Of a stretch of DNA of 64,000 nucleotides, positions 15,352 through 27,514 are shown in pieces. A program made the translations under genes and the position numbers. Each line of letters opens with the position of its first letter. Positions within the stretch are counted from its first letter, which is position 1. The stretch is from Aphelocoma coerulescens. Lineage: Eukaryota > Chordata > Aves > Passeriformes > Corvidae. Location: positions 12,251,578 to 12,315,577 of the forward strand of contig NC_091014.1 of NCBI RefSeq assembly GCF_041296385.1, given 5' to 3'. The notes under the pieces are model-generated. The model was not told the DNA's origin, searched no databases, and was given only the letters and a program-made list of their open reading frames with translations.

Positions 15352-18300
15352 TAGGTAGATCTAGATTATTTCAATTATATATTATATATTATTGAAATAT
15401 TTATCATACTGTATCAAAATATTTATTATTGAAAAGTGTATAAAAACTGAAAAGTAGTTATTGTTTTATATGACACATCCTTCAAGATTTTACATCTAAG
15501 GGGTTCACAGTCACTCAGATCTCTGGGATATTCAGATGTAACACTTCTACAAGTCCATCTCTGCTTTTCTCAGTGTTTGCAATGCTTACAGACACTGGAG
15601 TGCCTATCTGCTCTGTACCTGCAGACATGATTTATAAATAACAGTTTATGAAAAACTGTTCCTGTGTTGTTCTGCTCACAAGAACTGAAATACACATAAA
15701 ACATGAGTTCTTCAAGGATATTATGCAGTGGGCTTGCTTCTAGTGAGGCTATTCTAAATCTAATGTAATGAAATAGCAAGGTTAAAACCCCACTATATTT
15801 ATTTGTAGCAAAGCAGTTGTACTAGTTCAAGGCATTTTATTTTTCCAAGTAAGCTTTTGTATAATGGTCTGCCTTTCTTGTTCAAATGAAGAAATAAAGA
15901 AAAATTGGCAACATATGAAAGGAAGAAAGCAGACATAAGAAACACATTCCTGACATGGATCCACAGTGACACAATGAAGACCCAAGTCTCGGAATTCACC
16001 AAAGTCTGGACATATTTGGAAGAGAATGAGAAAGCCATTGGCAGAGATCTGTCTCAAAGACAGATATTTTCAGATGAGTTCTAGATCTCCTTGAAATGTC
16101 ATTCATCAAACCAACTCCTGACTGCAGACCCAAGCTCTGGTGCTTAGAGGGTGCAGGCCCTCCCCGAGCTATGATGTTTTACCATTATAACTGAGATAAA
16201 TCACCTTTTGTTACCTAGATAAGCTGAGATCATGCCTTCACTCCTACAAACCAGTGAGGCACACTGAACATTGTTCTATGCCAGCATGCAGAAGAAATTC
16301 CATTTTGCATTAAATAGGATATTAACTGATAGTAAGCAATTATTTATACTGCTACACTGAAAAAGTCTTTAGGAAGAACACATGCAACTGTGTGTTCAAG
16401 CTTAACTCTGTCTCCTGACTGATGATTGTTTGATTTCTGAAGATGTGTGATGCATAAACTCTAGGCAATTATTAAGCTATTTAAGATGCAGGCAGATTTA
16501 GATCAACTATGGATGCATCTTCTATATATTTACACATCATTTATACTGATGACAAAGGGTCACATCCTGAGGATGTTGGCAATTTATGAGATCCCAGGAT
16601 CTGTCCTAAAGAATCACATGGAGCTTTTGTATTTATTAGAGGTCCCTGTCAATTGGCCATGGACTTTCAGACCATCCAAAGAAAAGGACTACATCCACAG
16701 GCACAGCTCTCTGTACCATCAAGAATTTTCTTGGCTGTGCAGTTGCAAGTGATTCCCACATCACAGCACTAAACATCACAGCATGGGAATCACTGGTCTA
16801 AATTACATTTTAGATCCTGAAATTATATGGCAACTAACACTGGAAGAGACAACATGGGTGCCTGAGTCCAGCTCTGCATAATCTCAGGCAAATATGTTCT
16901 TGTCACTAAGGCCAGAGGTGCATAAGGACATCCCCTCTATTTACTGTACCACCATGCCCCAAACATCAGACTGTACTGGACATAAGCCCCTTCCCTTCAA
17001 GGAACAAAAAACCTAGGAAAAAAGATCACACACAAGGACAAGACGAATTAAGGGTCTCACCTATGGGGTGGGCCCTTGCAATGGACAGAAAAATGCTAAC
17101 ACTAAAATTCTTATGACCTATATTTATGTTATCCTAGAGAGAATGAGCTCTTTGTCATTTCTGCAAAGTAAAAACAAAACATAGGCTTTTAAATAATAAC
17201 AGACTGTTGTACACAGCTTACAACCAATAAATGTTCAGTACTAGGAGAGATTTTACTGTTCCCACCACATACTAACACCTTAGCACTAATCCTGAATTAC
17301 AGTTAAGAGACTGAGATAAAATAGAAAAAGATAGGCTCAAGGCAGAAAGACTTACAGACCTTAGAAATGGATTTCTAAATCTCTAAACACAATTTTTCAG
17401 AATTGCAGAGATAACTTTTTATTGGGAACTGTCTCATGCTGCTTTTATATTTCATCATGGTAGCACCAACACAAGTGCACCTGGGATATATGCATGGTCC
17501 TGGACTCAAGCCTGATGTGTGTTTGGCCCAGCCTTTACAAGACTGCCTGGATTTCCCCACACACTCACACCAAGGATAAAGTTTTCCACTTTCAGAATCC
17601 AAGACTGCAGTGGTACAAGGGCATGACCCCCCATGATGTTAAAAGAGTGGTGAGATTAACTTACAGAATAACACAATTTACACTGGATAATTTCTACACT
17701 GTCCCTCACAGGACATCATCACATTGCAGGCCTGGCACTGGCACCAGGACCTGCCTGCCCAGCCAGCATGTGACATGTGCTGTGAGAGTAAGGCTGGAGA
17801 GGAATGGCAGGACAGTCGGCTTCCCTGGGCAGCAGCTGGGACTGAGGCTCCCTGCCCAGGGTCCTGCACCCAAACAGGGCCTGCCAAATGCCATTTTCTA
17901 CCAGGGTTTATGCCCAGCAACTCTGTCTCTCCTCCTGTGGCCTCAGAGAGGCCATTTACATCACACTGCATAAACTGTGCCCCTGCTACCTGGGAGGGCA
18001 GGAACCTCCCATGCCAGCCTAATCAGAAAAGCAGATGGTCTGAAGGCATCTTTGCATATTTTGCCAGGCAAATGCCTGTTCAGAGAGTACCCCCCAAGCA
18101 GGAAGATGAGCACATTCAGACTCAACATCACCATTTGACTAACAGAGGGAGTAACACCAGGCACATTTATTGCTTTAATAAATGGGTTCATGCTGAGAGT
18201 TACAAAGTTGCCCAGTGAAAGTATCAGCCTTGTCAGATCTCTCCACAAATATATCCACAAAGACGAAGTGAATATGACAGTGTTCAAGGAATATTACAAT

Positions 18301-20259
18301 AAATAAATAAGTAATTACATAAATAAGCAAAACAGCCTCCAAAACAACAACAAAACCAAACAACCCCACCCCCGCATCCCTAATCCACCCCCTTCTCCAA
18401 GCTGTTTAAGGCTTAAATTGCCACCTACCACTATTTCTTCTTTAGGTATATTACCACAGCCCCGATTTGACCCTCCAGCAATGGATTTATCAGTATCTCT
18501 CTGGTATAATTTAGCTGAAAGTGTGAAATTATATATATATTTCATATGCTTCAGTAGATGTTTAAATATGTTGATCTTAATTTTCCCTTTAGTTATTCAG
18601 CACATAAATAGTGTCCTTTTAGTGTCATGTATATTTTACCTCTTCCAAAAAAATAGTATAAGTTATAGGTCAAGAACAGATTTTTTCCATAATACTGCTC
18701 TGTTTTTAAGCTATTGTGACTGGTAAATAAAAAACTATATTTACTACCATAACATTAAAATAGCACAGAGAAGAACTGGCTCATGGATTGAGTCAATTCA
18801 GGAGAGCAAGAATCAACAAAAAAACAGAGTGTCTACTTTACCCATCAGGGAACCTTGCAAATATGACTCAAAACTAATTTGCCCCATGGTGCCAGACACA
18901 GCAAAATACAAAATCTGCCTCATGTACACATTTTAACTCTTTTCACAGCCACAGCAAGAGGAACAGGAGTGTTCCAAGAGGTAAATGTGTGCAGCCACGT
19001 TGGCTGCTGTTGCCAGCTCAGAAGAAGTGAGCACAAGTTCTCTGAACCAGGGAGAGCAGGACATTAGGAATGTGAGCTGCAAGAAGCTTGTGGAGGTAAT
19101 GGTCACTCCTGCTCTGGCTGTTACAAGAGGAATATCTTTTTGTTCAGTTTCCAAATGACTAAATAATACACAAAATCCATCTTAGGGAAGTATTCACATT
19201 TTTTCTAGCTTTTCATGTGGCTTCACTCGTTAGAAACATGAAAGTTGTTATTGCAATATGACCAGACATCCCTCCACGCACCATTTATGATTTTTCCAGA
19301 GCCACAACCATCTGATATGAGGATGAAACCCATCTGATATCAGCCTCATTTCAAAATGTAATAAAGATTGCAACTCCCAAGAGAAACTACTGCACTTTTC
19401 TGAAGGAAGGCAGATAGCATTAAACTAAAGAACAGATTCTCCCACAGTCAGGGGTGGGAGAATGACCACTCCTGCTTCCATACCAGGCCAGTGCATAAGA
19501 AAGTGAACAATTATGAACACCTTACAGTTTTGAAACACATAGCATTAGGAGTTTTAACACAAATGGGAAAAAAATCTCACCAAAGCCAAATACAATGCTG
19601 ATCATGTATTCAGAAGTTTTTGGAGGAGTATCAAACCTAACTCCGTATTCCTAATGAATACAAAAAGGCTGATTCTTCACAGTTGGCAGGTCGGTGTGAG
19701 CCATATAACAGAAATTTGTGGCTGTTCTAGCTCTGGAGTTAGAACTAGGGCTATCAAAATGATGGATGGTGAGGGATGTTTCACAGTATCTGCTCCAAAC
19801 CTGCTTACATTTTGCATGAAAGTCCCTTTCTCTGCAGTGTGCTGGGAGAGCAGCAGATCTGAATGCTCTCAGTTATAAATGTCAGCTTCAAGCAACTCAG
19901 GTGGGATCGACAGCACTAAACTGGATTAAAAACAGCCCACATGAGAACAGAATCAGACCCAGCAGTTACAAAACAGCTATATTAGAAGACAGTTAGCTGT
20001 TTCCATAGAAATGGAAATATAGATTCAATCCCTTCAAATCAGAGCTCAGAATGAAGCAGGAGTAACCAAACTGTTTGTAAACATGTCATGTCAAACAGAA
20101 ATCTCTGGTAAAAGTGCAGACTTGTAATGCTTATACAGCCAGTGTAACTAATGCTTTTAATACAAAGTCAGGAAAAATACAGGCCCCAGTGTCTCTGGGC
20201 TGCCTTGTTCTTGGGAAGGAGGAGAACTGGAAGGCAACTGCACATCACTGATTATCGTG
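15352..20259. other. Non-coding sequence, no recognised element
   Basis: No exon or repeat family recognised. A moderately GC-richer patch at about 17,700-18,020 has overlapping open frames on both strands but no recognisable domain; it could be an old decayed repeat. A sequence GTTTCCATAGAAAT at about 19999-20012 resembles an RFX X-box and nearly duplicates one at 37245. Confidence 0.5.
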
Positions 20260-20840
20260 ATAGCTCCGTCCTTACCCCGGGGTAGAGCAGTTTACAGTCC
20301 ACACTTACTGGCGCTTACCCCGCCGTCCCTCTCCTGACACGGGGCACCATTCCTCGCACCAGGATGCGGTGCCACCAGATGGCACTCCAGAATGCCCGGC
20401 ATCATCCCAGCTGCGCTGCTGGGCAGCACCGGTACCTCCCTACCGGGGAGCCAGGGGTCAAGCGTGATGACTAAACTGCTAGGAACACCCCCACGCCGAA
20501 ATGCCTGTGGGATGCGGGCAGGGACACCCCCTCGCCAGGCACAGATTGCTCCCAGTCGTGCCTGCGGTGTGGAAATTCCTCGCTCGGTGCCCCGCAGCGG
20601 CCGGGTGCCAGCAGCGGCACTGGTGAGCCCAGCCATGCTTCCAGAGCTGGGTTTTAAATACCGAAATAACCCTGACTGGGCGTGCAAAGCTACAGCAAGC
20701 TGCCCGAGCAGAACTGAAAGGAGCATCGAAGAGTGAGTGAGGAGATTATGCAGGAATTGTGAGGGCAGAAGACACCACAGCTGCAATCACTGCAAGGGAG
20801 TCTGGAGACCGCGGACTTGGGAGGCGGCAATAATGCCCTG
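20260..20840. promoter_or_regulatory. Orphan CpG-rich patch, candidate distal promoter or enhancer
   Basis: By eye about 30 CpG dinucleotides fall in roughly 570 bp, while the flanks have almost none. The patch is about 18 kb upstream of the MAGI2 start and is not attached to any recognised exon. It contains a TATA-like TTTAAATA near 20653 on the plus strand and a CTCF core match at 20372. Such isolated islands often mark promoters of non-coding RNAs or poised enhancers (general knowledge). Open frames on both strands here (20392-20736 plus, 20292-20786 minus) show no family I know and are expected where GC is high. Transcription from here is inference. Confidence 0.5.
20372..20385 (+). promoter_or_regulatory. 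CTCF core motif, forward orientation
   Basis: CCACCAGATGGCAC fits every position of the CTCF core consensus CCASYAGRKGGCRS. It lies inside the orphan CpG patch. Its forward orientation points towards MAGI2. The match is direct; binding is inference. Confidence 0.55.
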
Positions 20841-23800
20841 GCAGCCAGAGCAGTGTCTGGTCTTTCAGGAGGGAGCCACAGCTCTACCTCTAACCATTCT
20901 TATTCCATACATAATGAAAATCAATTAGCAGACACTTTTCTTTCGAACTTAATCCCAATCTTGGGGTTTTCATTAGCTTGGGAGAGTGCTGGCAACTCCC
21001 ACATCAGCAAGAATTTCCCGATTGCTTTCAGAAACACTGCTTGCTGCATTCCTCTGAGAAATGCCTTCCCATTTGCACAGCATAAACAAGCAGAGGCATG
21101 GGCGAGACTTTCTGAAACCCTTTGCAGCAGCGTAAAATGGATACTCCTCCACATGCCTTTATTTCTAGGGATGAACTTTGACTCCTCTGCTTCTAGCAGT
21201 ACTTTTTAAAGGTTTTTTTTTTTGGTTTAATTTTTGCAATAAAATGAAAAGAGGAAAGTGGACAAAAGCAAAAAGAGCAAAATGTTACTAAAACAGAAAA
21301 TTAACACTTCCTGGGGAAGACTGAAAAGAAAAAAGTAATTTTTTGGGAATTATTTTGCACTAATTTATTCTTAATTTCCAGTATATCCTCCTGTTCACTG
21401 TGGTTTCATATGGCCTTTTAATTATCGTTGATCACAATGGCAGGTTCCAGACCCTTATTCCCTATTTACAGCGTTTTGCCCTCCATGTCAGCCTGTACTT
21501 GCAACTGCTTAGCAGATGTTTGTGTTCTTGGTAGGAAGTCACTTACGTGCCTTTGTTCTTTGGCTGATTCGGCTAGGCTGAAATTATTGATGACAATAAC
21601 AAAAACATGGAAAAAATTCTGACATATTACAAATACAAATTTCATTATTTTAAGAATAAAAACCTGCTATCAAAAGTATTTTTATTCTAATTAAGATTTT
21701 CTAGGTTTGTGTTCTGATCCTTCAAAAATTGTCCTGTATTTTCTTTTCAGCTCACTCAGTCACTATAACAATGGTCTAAACCATCGTTATATGTGGAGGC
21801 ATCGGTAATTTTAAAAGCTTTTATTTAAATATTTCTCTACTGAGGTAACTAGAGATATAGAGCTAAAGCTCTTAAAATACAATGCGAAGTTTTCCACGCA
21901 GAGAGCTCTAGGAAGTAATGAAACAGTCGAACACTTTACAAACACATTTGCAACACTGTGTTGCGCAGAGCAGTAACTTGGTTACTACCTCATAAATACC
22001 TTCATATCTCTACTGAATTTGACAGATAAAAACAGGGGGAAAATCCTATTTCTGAACCACCAATGGAAAAACATGTGGCTACATCAATGCTTAAAAAAAA
22101 GAATTACTTGAAAAGCCCAAAGCATTTTTGAAAGTAAATGATTAATTCTTGAAAATTTTGCACATGTAGATACAGACATAAAAGCTGAAAAAGTACAGAA
22201 CCCCTTAATCTCCCTAATTATGCTTCCTTTAAGTAACTGCTCATTAAAATAATTTCATGCATGTCCTCCTATCATGAGTGAAAATTAGACTGGCTGTTCA
22301 AAAAAGAAATAAATAAATGGGAGTTTTCTTTCTTGTTGCAAAATCAGGTTGAAAAAAAGAACATGATTTCCCCTCTTCTCTCACATCCACCCACTCACCC
22401 AGTTTTTTGTTTAGTGAAGATTTCTTTTTTCATTCCTACATCTTTAGACCTCCCTCAGGTCTTCGTTCCAACAGTGGCCTGATCTGACTGTTATGTGACA
22501 TACAAAACCACCTGGAAAGTTTTGCAGCCACTACTAAACTCGATTAGATCTCAACTGGTACTCTGTGAACAAGTTTGGGCAGGGGGGGATCATTCCTCCT
22601 CATGGCCCCTTTTCACACCATGTCCAGCCTCCGTTGAAAATCAGGTACTAGGTTTTCCATCACCTTTTTCCTACAAAGAGCTCTAATAGCAAAACATACC
22701 CCTACCTTTCAGTCCCCAAAATTAAGAGCTGATGAAGACACCTTCCTCTTACCTAGAAACCGGCACAGTCCTTGTGTGATGAACAAGAAAAAACGTCTAT
22801 TTCCTGTCCAGAGCTTTCAACCTGCCACATGTTCTCCATGTTAATGCATTTAAACACAAAGTATTGGAAGTTCTCAGTCCTTTAAACTGTTCCACTCTGC
22901 ATGACATACAGAAATAGCCACTTGATGACACCAAAGACAGAGATTATGTGGGATATTATATACATATTACAAACATAAGGGTAATCAATTTCTGCTGGAA
23001 AGTTACATAAATTTCAGCCCTTGCTCCAAGGACTATTTAATCAGGCAGTACAATGCTCCATGTGTGCTCCTTTTGTTCTGATTGTGGGGTAAAATGTCAT
23101 CCCTCCGCTCCCTTGAATACATACGTACTTTGTAAAATAAAAAGGCTGCAATATGAGAAATTAAGAAATGCGGGTGCCATATCATCAGGCTGCCAAAGGG
23201 AGTTGATCACAGGATTTTTACTTATTGAATGGAGATTAAACATTAGGTGGTGGAAAAAATAGCTATAAAACATGATTTGTGCACATAAATGTCCTTGCTT
23301 ACAATTTAGCATGGGGCATAAGAATGTTGTAAGAATTTTTACACTCATATTGAAAACACCAGTGGATCTCTTTCTTGGGCACCCAATCTATACATCAGAT
23401 GAACATTAATTATCAATGTATAATTTATACTTAGCCAGGCTTATAGCTCCAAGTTTCCCCTGACTACTCAAAGTTGACTGCAACACCATAATTCTGCAAG
23501 ACCCAAGTCCTTCTGGAGTTCTACATCTGAAACCAGTGCAGTGTATATTTGAAAGATGATTACCCAGATCCAGCACCAACAAGTCAATCATTCTCTTCTG
23601 CAGGAGGTTTTAGAAATCAAGGTGACTATTTATTATTGTAACTGGGGACTTTGGACTCCACCTGTTTAATCTGCATGAAAAGTGTCACCACAGCCAATAT
23701 CTGCAGGTTCTGAATTTGTTATGTATTTTACAAAGTATAAAGATAGAAATAATTTTTTCCCCAATAAATTTTCCTATTCCCATGGTTTCCAAATGATACT

Positions 23801-25043
23801 TTAAATGAAGAGTAGCTGATTTTGGTAGCTGTTTTACCGAAATACAGCATTTGGAGTCTTGCCCACACAACAGCAAAGTTTTATGGGTATTAAGAAAAGT
23901 GGAATTTATATTTCTAAAGAATTGGGTAGATGCTTCCTGCAGCTACTAATGTCCATATCTCTGAAGACAACTGTTATATACAATAATTTTAATAATTGGA
24001 GTTTCCATACAAACAAGGACACAAGAATATATCCATACTTCACCCTATATATCTATCTCTGCAGGAATATAGCACAAGAATGAAGGAATAATATTCAGTA
24101 AGTTTAATTTTCAAAGCATTTTACAACTTTCAGCAAAACCATTTTCCATGCTGTTTCTGGCATCTCTCGCAGTGCTGTAGTTTTTCCCTAAATGAACACC
24201 CTTTTCCCATCACAGGAGTCCACCCTGCTCCTGCAGAGCTGAGTTTGTGTTTCTCTGCAGGTGCTCCCGAGACACCCTTGGCTCAGATGTGCAATTGTGG
24301 GTGCTGGTTGGACCCCCCTGTTTGAGACCTACTGAGCAGGGGAAGATCTCACCTCTCTGACGCAACCCAAAAGTTCAGAAGACTCTTTGGAACCCCACAG
24401 CCAAGTGATTCCACCCACTTCTTGTCTGTTGGCACCTCAGTTATTTCTCTGAGCCTTGTCAAAGATGCCTCAGAGGAGTCTGGATAGGGTGAATTTCATG
24501 GAGTAGACTCAGTTTTTTAGCTGGTTATCAAAGAAAGCTCCAGACACCAAAATTAAATTTAGCACTTATTCATTTGAGCAGGAAGAATGAACACCACCAC
24601 CTTACAGAAATGGTTCTGAACCCTGTATGCAACAGAGAAGACAGAAGACACACAGTAAGGAAATCAAACCCACTTTTCTATAGTATTATAAACTATCGAT
24701 CTGCATCTCTTTTATTCATTGGACTATCATGTTCCATTAAAAACATCATACTATATGTCAAAGTACAGATTTGATCATGTTTGCATGAGCACATTTGTTA
24801 ACAGATTCTGGATTATAAATTATAAATTACTGAAGTATTATAATGACTTGTATCTGGACAAAATAGTAAAAATTCATTCTAAATAATAATTATGTTATTG
24901 TTTTCTCACTTTTGTGTATATAGGTAATTCAAATGCCATCCTTGGGAAAAGGTAATTTTTAATTCACTGCCAAAAGCTTTTTACTACAACAGGTATTTCT
25001 AAGTAAGAAAAAAGTAAAATATGACTGTCATTCAAAATCAGTT
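20841..25043. other. Non-coding AT-rich sequence
   Basis: No exon or RNA gene recognised. A slightly GC-richer part at about 24,130-24,500 could be a decayed LTR or other old repeat, but I see no TG...CA ends, primer-binding site or polyadenylation signal to support that. Confidence 0.5.
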
Positions 25044-25118
25044 TTAAGATAATTCCCTCTCAAATCAGGGCTTGGCTAGATTTACATTAATTTTTTCCAA
25101 AAAGGGATCTCTAAAGAT
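25044..25118 (+). repeat. Source arm of a 75/80-bp inverted duplication
   Basis: The reverse complement of these 75 bases reappears at 26386-26465, inside a CR1 copy, with four T/C differences and an A-run lengthened by five. This arm lies in otherwise unique sequence, so it is the likely source. About 1.3 kb separates the two arms. Confidence 0.85.
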
Positions 25119-25933
25119 GCAGGAATCTTCAAGCAGTTAGATCTGATTAAATACACCATGTACAGAGAAGGAACAGAAAAGATTAAGACAAGGAAAACAA
25201 TAGAGAAGATTACATTTTCCATTACTTTCCTCTTAGCTTTCTAACTAAATCCTCTCTAATGCAGACAGTAGTGTGTTTTAACTTCCATCTACTACTCTGC
25301 AAATTATTTTTATGTCCTGTTACATAAGTACATCTTGAGTGCAATAATGCATTAGAGGGATAATAAATAAACAGCAATATAATAAAGAATGTTATGCTGC
25401 AAAGAGAAGTGCATGGGGACAGCATTCTGTCCAGCTGATTGTTTCCCAAATGTATAGCCCACAAATTCAGAAATATATCATTTAAGCACTTGAGCATCAG
25501 ATTTTCATTACTGTTCTAATAAAATGAAATAATAGAGTGCTAGTTCACTGTACTAGTTGCAAATTCATCTGTACTTGTAAATTTTGCCAGGCAAGATGAA
25601 CCTAAAGCTAGGAAATGTAAGCAGAGAATTATTTTAGAGCTCATCTGAAGAAAGTATGGGAGAGCCTGAGAACCCTGTAGATAAAGTAACTTTTAAATAA
25701 TTTTGAATACCTCAAACATAATTACAAATCCTCTTCTTCCCTTTGGCTTCTTCAAGGCCATAACAACATCATTTTCTGTGTCAACATAACTATGTAGGGC
25801 ATTGATCTTAAAATCACCTGCAGGAATTTTGTACTTCTTTAATGAGCTGTGCCCATAAAGAAACTGCTTATTTGTTTAAAGTTCAAAGCATATTTAAAAA
25901 TGTGTGCATTCAGAGTCTAAATCCATTTGCATT

Positions 25934-27337
25934 ATAGAATAGAATCACATAATCATTTAGGTTGGAAAAGACCTCTACGATCATTGAGTCCCACTGTTAA
26001 CACAGCACTACCAACTCCACCATTAAACCATGTCTCTAAGTGCAACATTTACACATCTTTTAAACATCTCCAGGATGGTGACTCCACCACTCCACTGAGC
26101 AGCCTGTTCAAGTGCTTGACAACTGTTTCAGAGGAGAAATTTCTCCTAAATCTAAACCTTCTCTGGCACAACTTGTTTCCTCTTGCCCTGTCATTTGTTA
26201 CCTCAAAGAAGAGTCCGCCCCCCAGCTTGCTACAACCTCCTATTTTAGGTAGTTACAGAGTGATGAGGTCCCTTCTGAACTTCCTTTTCTCCAGGTTAAA
26301 CAACCCCAGCTCCTTCAGCCACTCCTCATAGTGTTCCAGAGTCTTCATCAGCTCTGTTGACATTCTCTGAACTCACGCCAGCAATATCCTTAGAGATCTC
26401 TTTTTGGAAAAAAAAAAATTAATGTAAATCTAGCCAAGCCCTGATCTGAGAGGGAATTACCTTAATAATGTACATCTCAATGTCTTTTTGTAGTGAGGGG
26501 CCCAAAACTGAACACAGGATTTGAGATGTGGCCTCACCAGTTTGAGTAGAGGGGGACGATGAGTGCCCTGGTCCTGCTTGCCACAGTGTTGCTGATACAA
26601 GTCCAGATTCCATTTGCCTTCTTGGCCCTTTGGGCACACTCTGGCTCATGTTAAGCTGCTGTTGACCAGCACCCACAGGTCCTTTTCCACCAGGCAGCTT
26701 TGCAGCCACTCTGCCCCAGCCTGTGGTGCTGCCTGGGGTTGTTGTGGCCAAAGTGTAGCACTCTGCCTTGTTGAACCTCACACAGTTGGCCTCAGCCCAT
26801 CAATCCTGTCTAGATCCCTCTGCGGAGACTTCCTGCCCTCCAGCAGATCATCACTGCCACTTGACTTTTTGTCATCTCCAAACTCACAGAGGGAGCACTG
26901 GATCCCCTTGTCCAGATTACTGATGAAGATATTAAACAAGACTGGCCCCAATACTGAGTTCTGGGGAACCCCACTGGGGACCAGCCACCAGCTGGGTGTA
27001 ACTCCATTCCTCTCCACTCTCTGGGCCCAGCTGTCCAGCCAGTTTTATCCCCAGTGAACAGTGCTCCCATCCAGGCCATGATCAGCCAGTTCCTCCAAGA
27101 CAATGCTGTGGGAAATGTGAAAAGCTTTACTGAAGTCCAGGTAATCAACACCCAGAGCCTTTCCCTCATCCACTGTGTGGGTCACCTGGTCATAGAAGGA
27201 GATCAGGTTGGTCAAGAAGGACCTGCCTTTCACAAACCCATGCTGGCTGGGTGTGATCCCCAGTTGGCCTGCATGTGCTGGCACTGAAGTGTGATGGCAC
27301 TCCAGATGTGCTCCATAACCTTCCCCAGCACTGAGGT
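25934..27337 (-). repeat. CR1 LINE fragment with RT remnants, interrupted by an insertion
   Basis: This is a reverse-oriented CR1 copy. Its 3' end lies near 25934 (TAGAATAGAATCACATAATC), and reading right to left it runs through the RT region and then the 3' UTR. Minus-strand translation shows RT motif A as YLDFSKAF (about 27,080-27,110) and motif B as [17 protein letters not shown]. The catalytic motif follows as FGDD where active copies have FADD (about 26,860-26,970). The first Asp of motif A is present, but the motif is followed by HIS where active CR1 has DTV. Frameshifts break the frame, so the copy is inactive. About 90 bases at 26385-26474 are foreign to CR1. The copy at 46.6 kb is of the same subfamily and lacks that insert. 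Confidence 0.9.
26385..26474 (-). repeat. Inverted templated insertion inside CR1
   Basis: The related CR1 copy at 46.6 kb reads CCAGCA directly into TCTCAATGTC. Here those two blocks are separated by 90 bases. Of these, 26386-26465 is a reverse-complement copy of 25044-25118. The last nine (about 26466-26474) have no visible source. The shared stretch includes TTAATGTAAATCTAGCCAAG unchanged. There is no terminal repeat or tail of a mobile element. Confidence 0.8.
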
Positions 27338-27389
27338 ATTGCTTTGCATTGCCATAATTCACTGTTTTAAAATAGGCTGCAATAATCTT

Positions 27390-27514
27390 CCATAGAATAT
27401 TCTGAATTGGAAGGGACTCACAAGGACCATCAAGTCCAACTCTTAAGTGAATAGCTTATATGAGGATTGAACCCACAACATTGGTGTTATTAGCACAATA
27501 CTCTAACCAACTTT
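27390..27514 (-). repeat. tRNA-Ile-derived SINE (TguSINE1-type), reverse orientation
   Basis: On the minus strand the element begins with sequence like the middle and 3' half of tRNA-Ile: GTTGGTTAGAG, then GTGCTAATAACACCAA, then the B-box-like GGGTTCAATCC. It ends in a CR1-like tail finishing AGAATATTCTATGG. This tRNA-plus-CR1-tail build is that of TguSINE1 elements described from passerines, which use the CR1 machinery. The part before GTTGG, which would hold the A box, is missing or decayed. It is not a functional tRNA: the acceptor stem and anticodon arm are not complete. Confidence 0.8.

Noticed and set aside
17494..18218. Overlapping open frames of 159 and 164 codons
   Set aside because: No recognisable domain, splice structure or promoter; a local GC rise explains the open frames.
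24130..24500. Possible solo LTR
   Set aside because: No matching TG...CA ends, polyadenylation signal or target duplication is visible.
27464..27514. tRNA-Ile gene
   Set aside because: The tRNA-like part lacks the 5' end and acceptor stem and is fused to a CR1-type tail, so it is a SINE.
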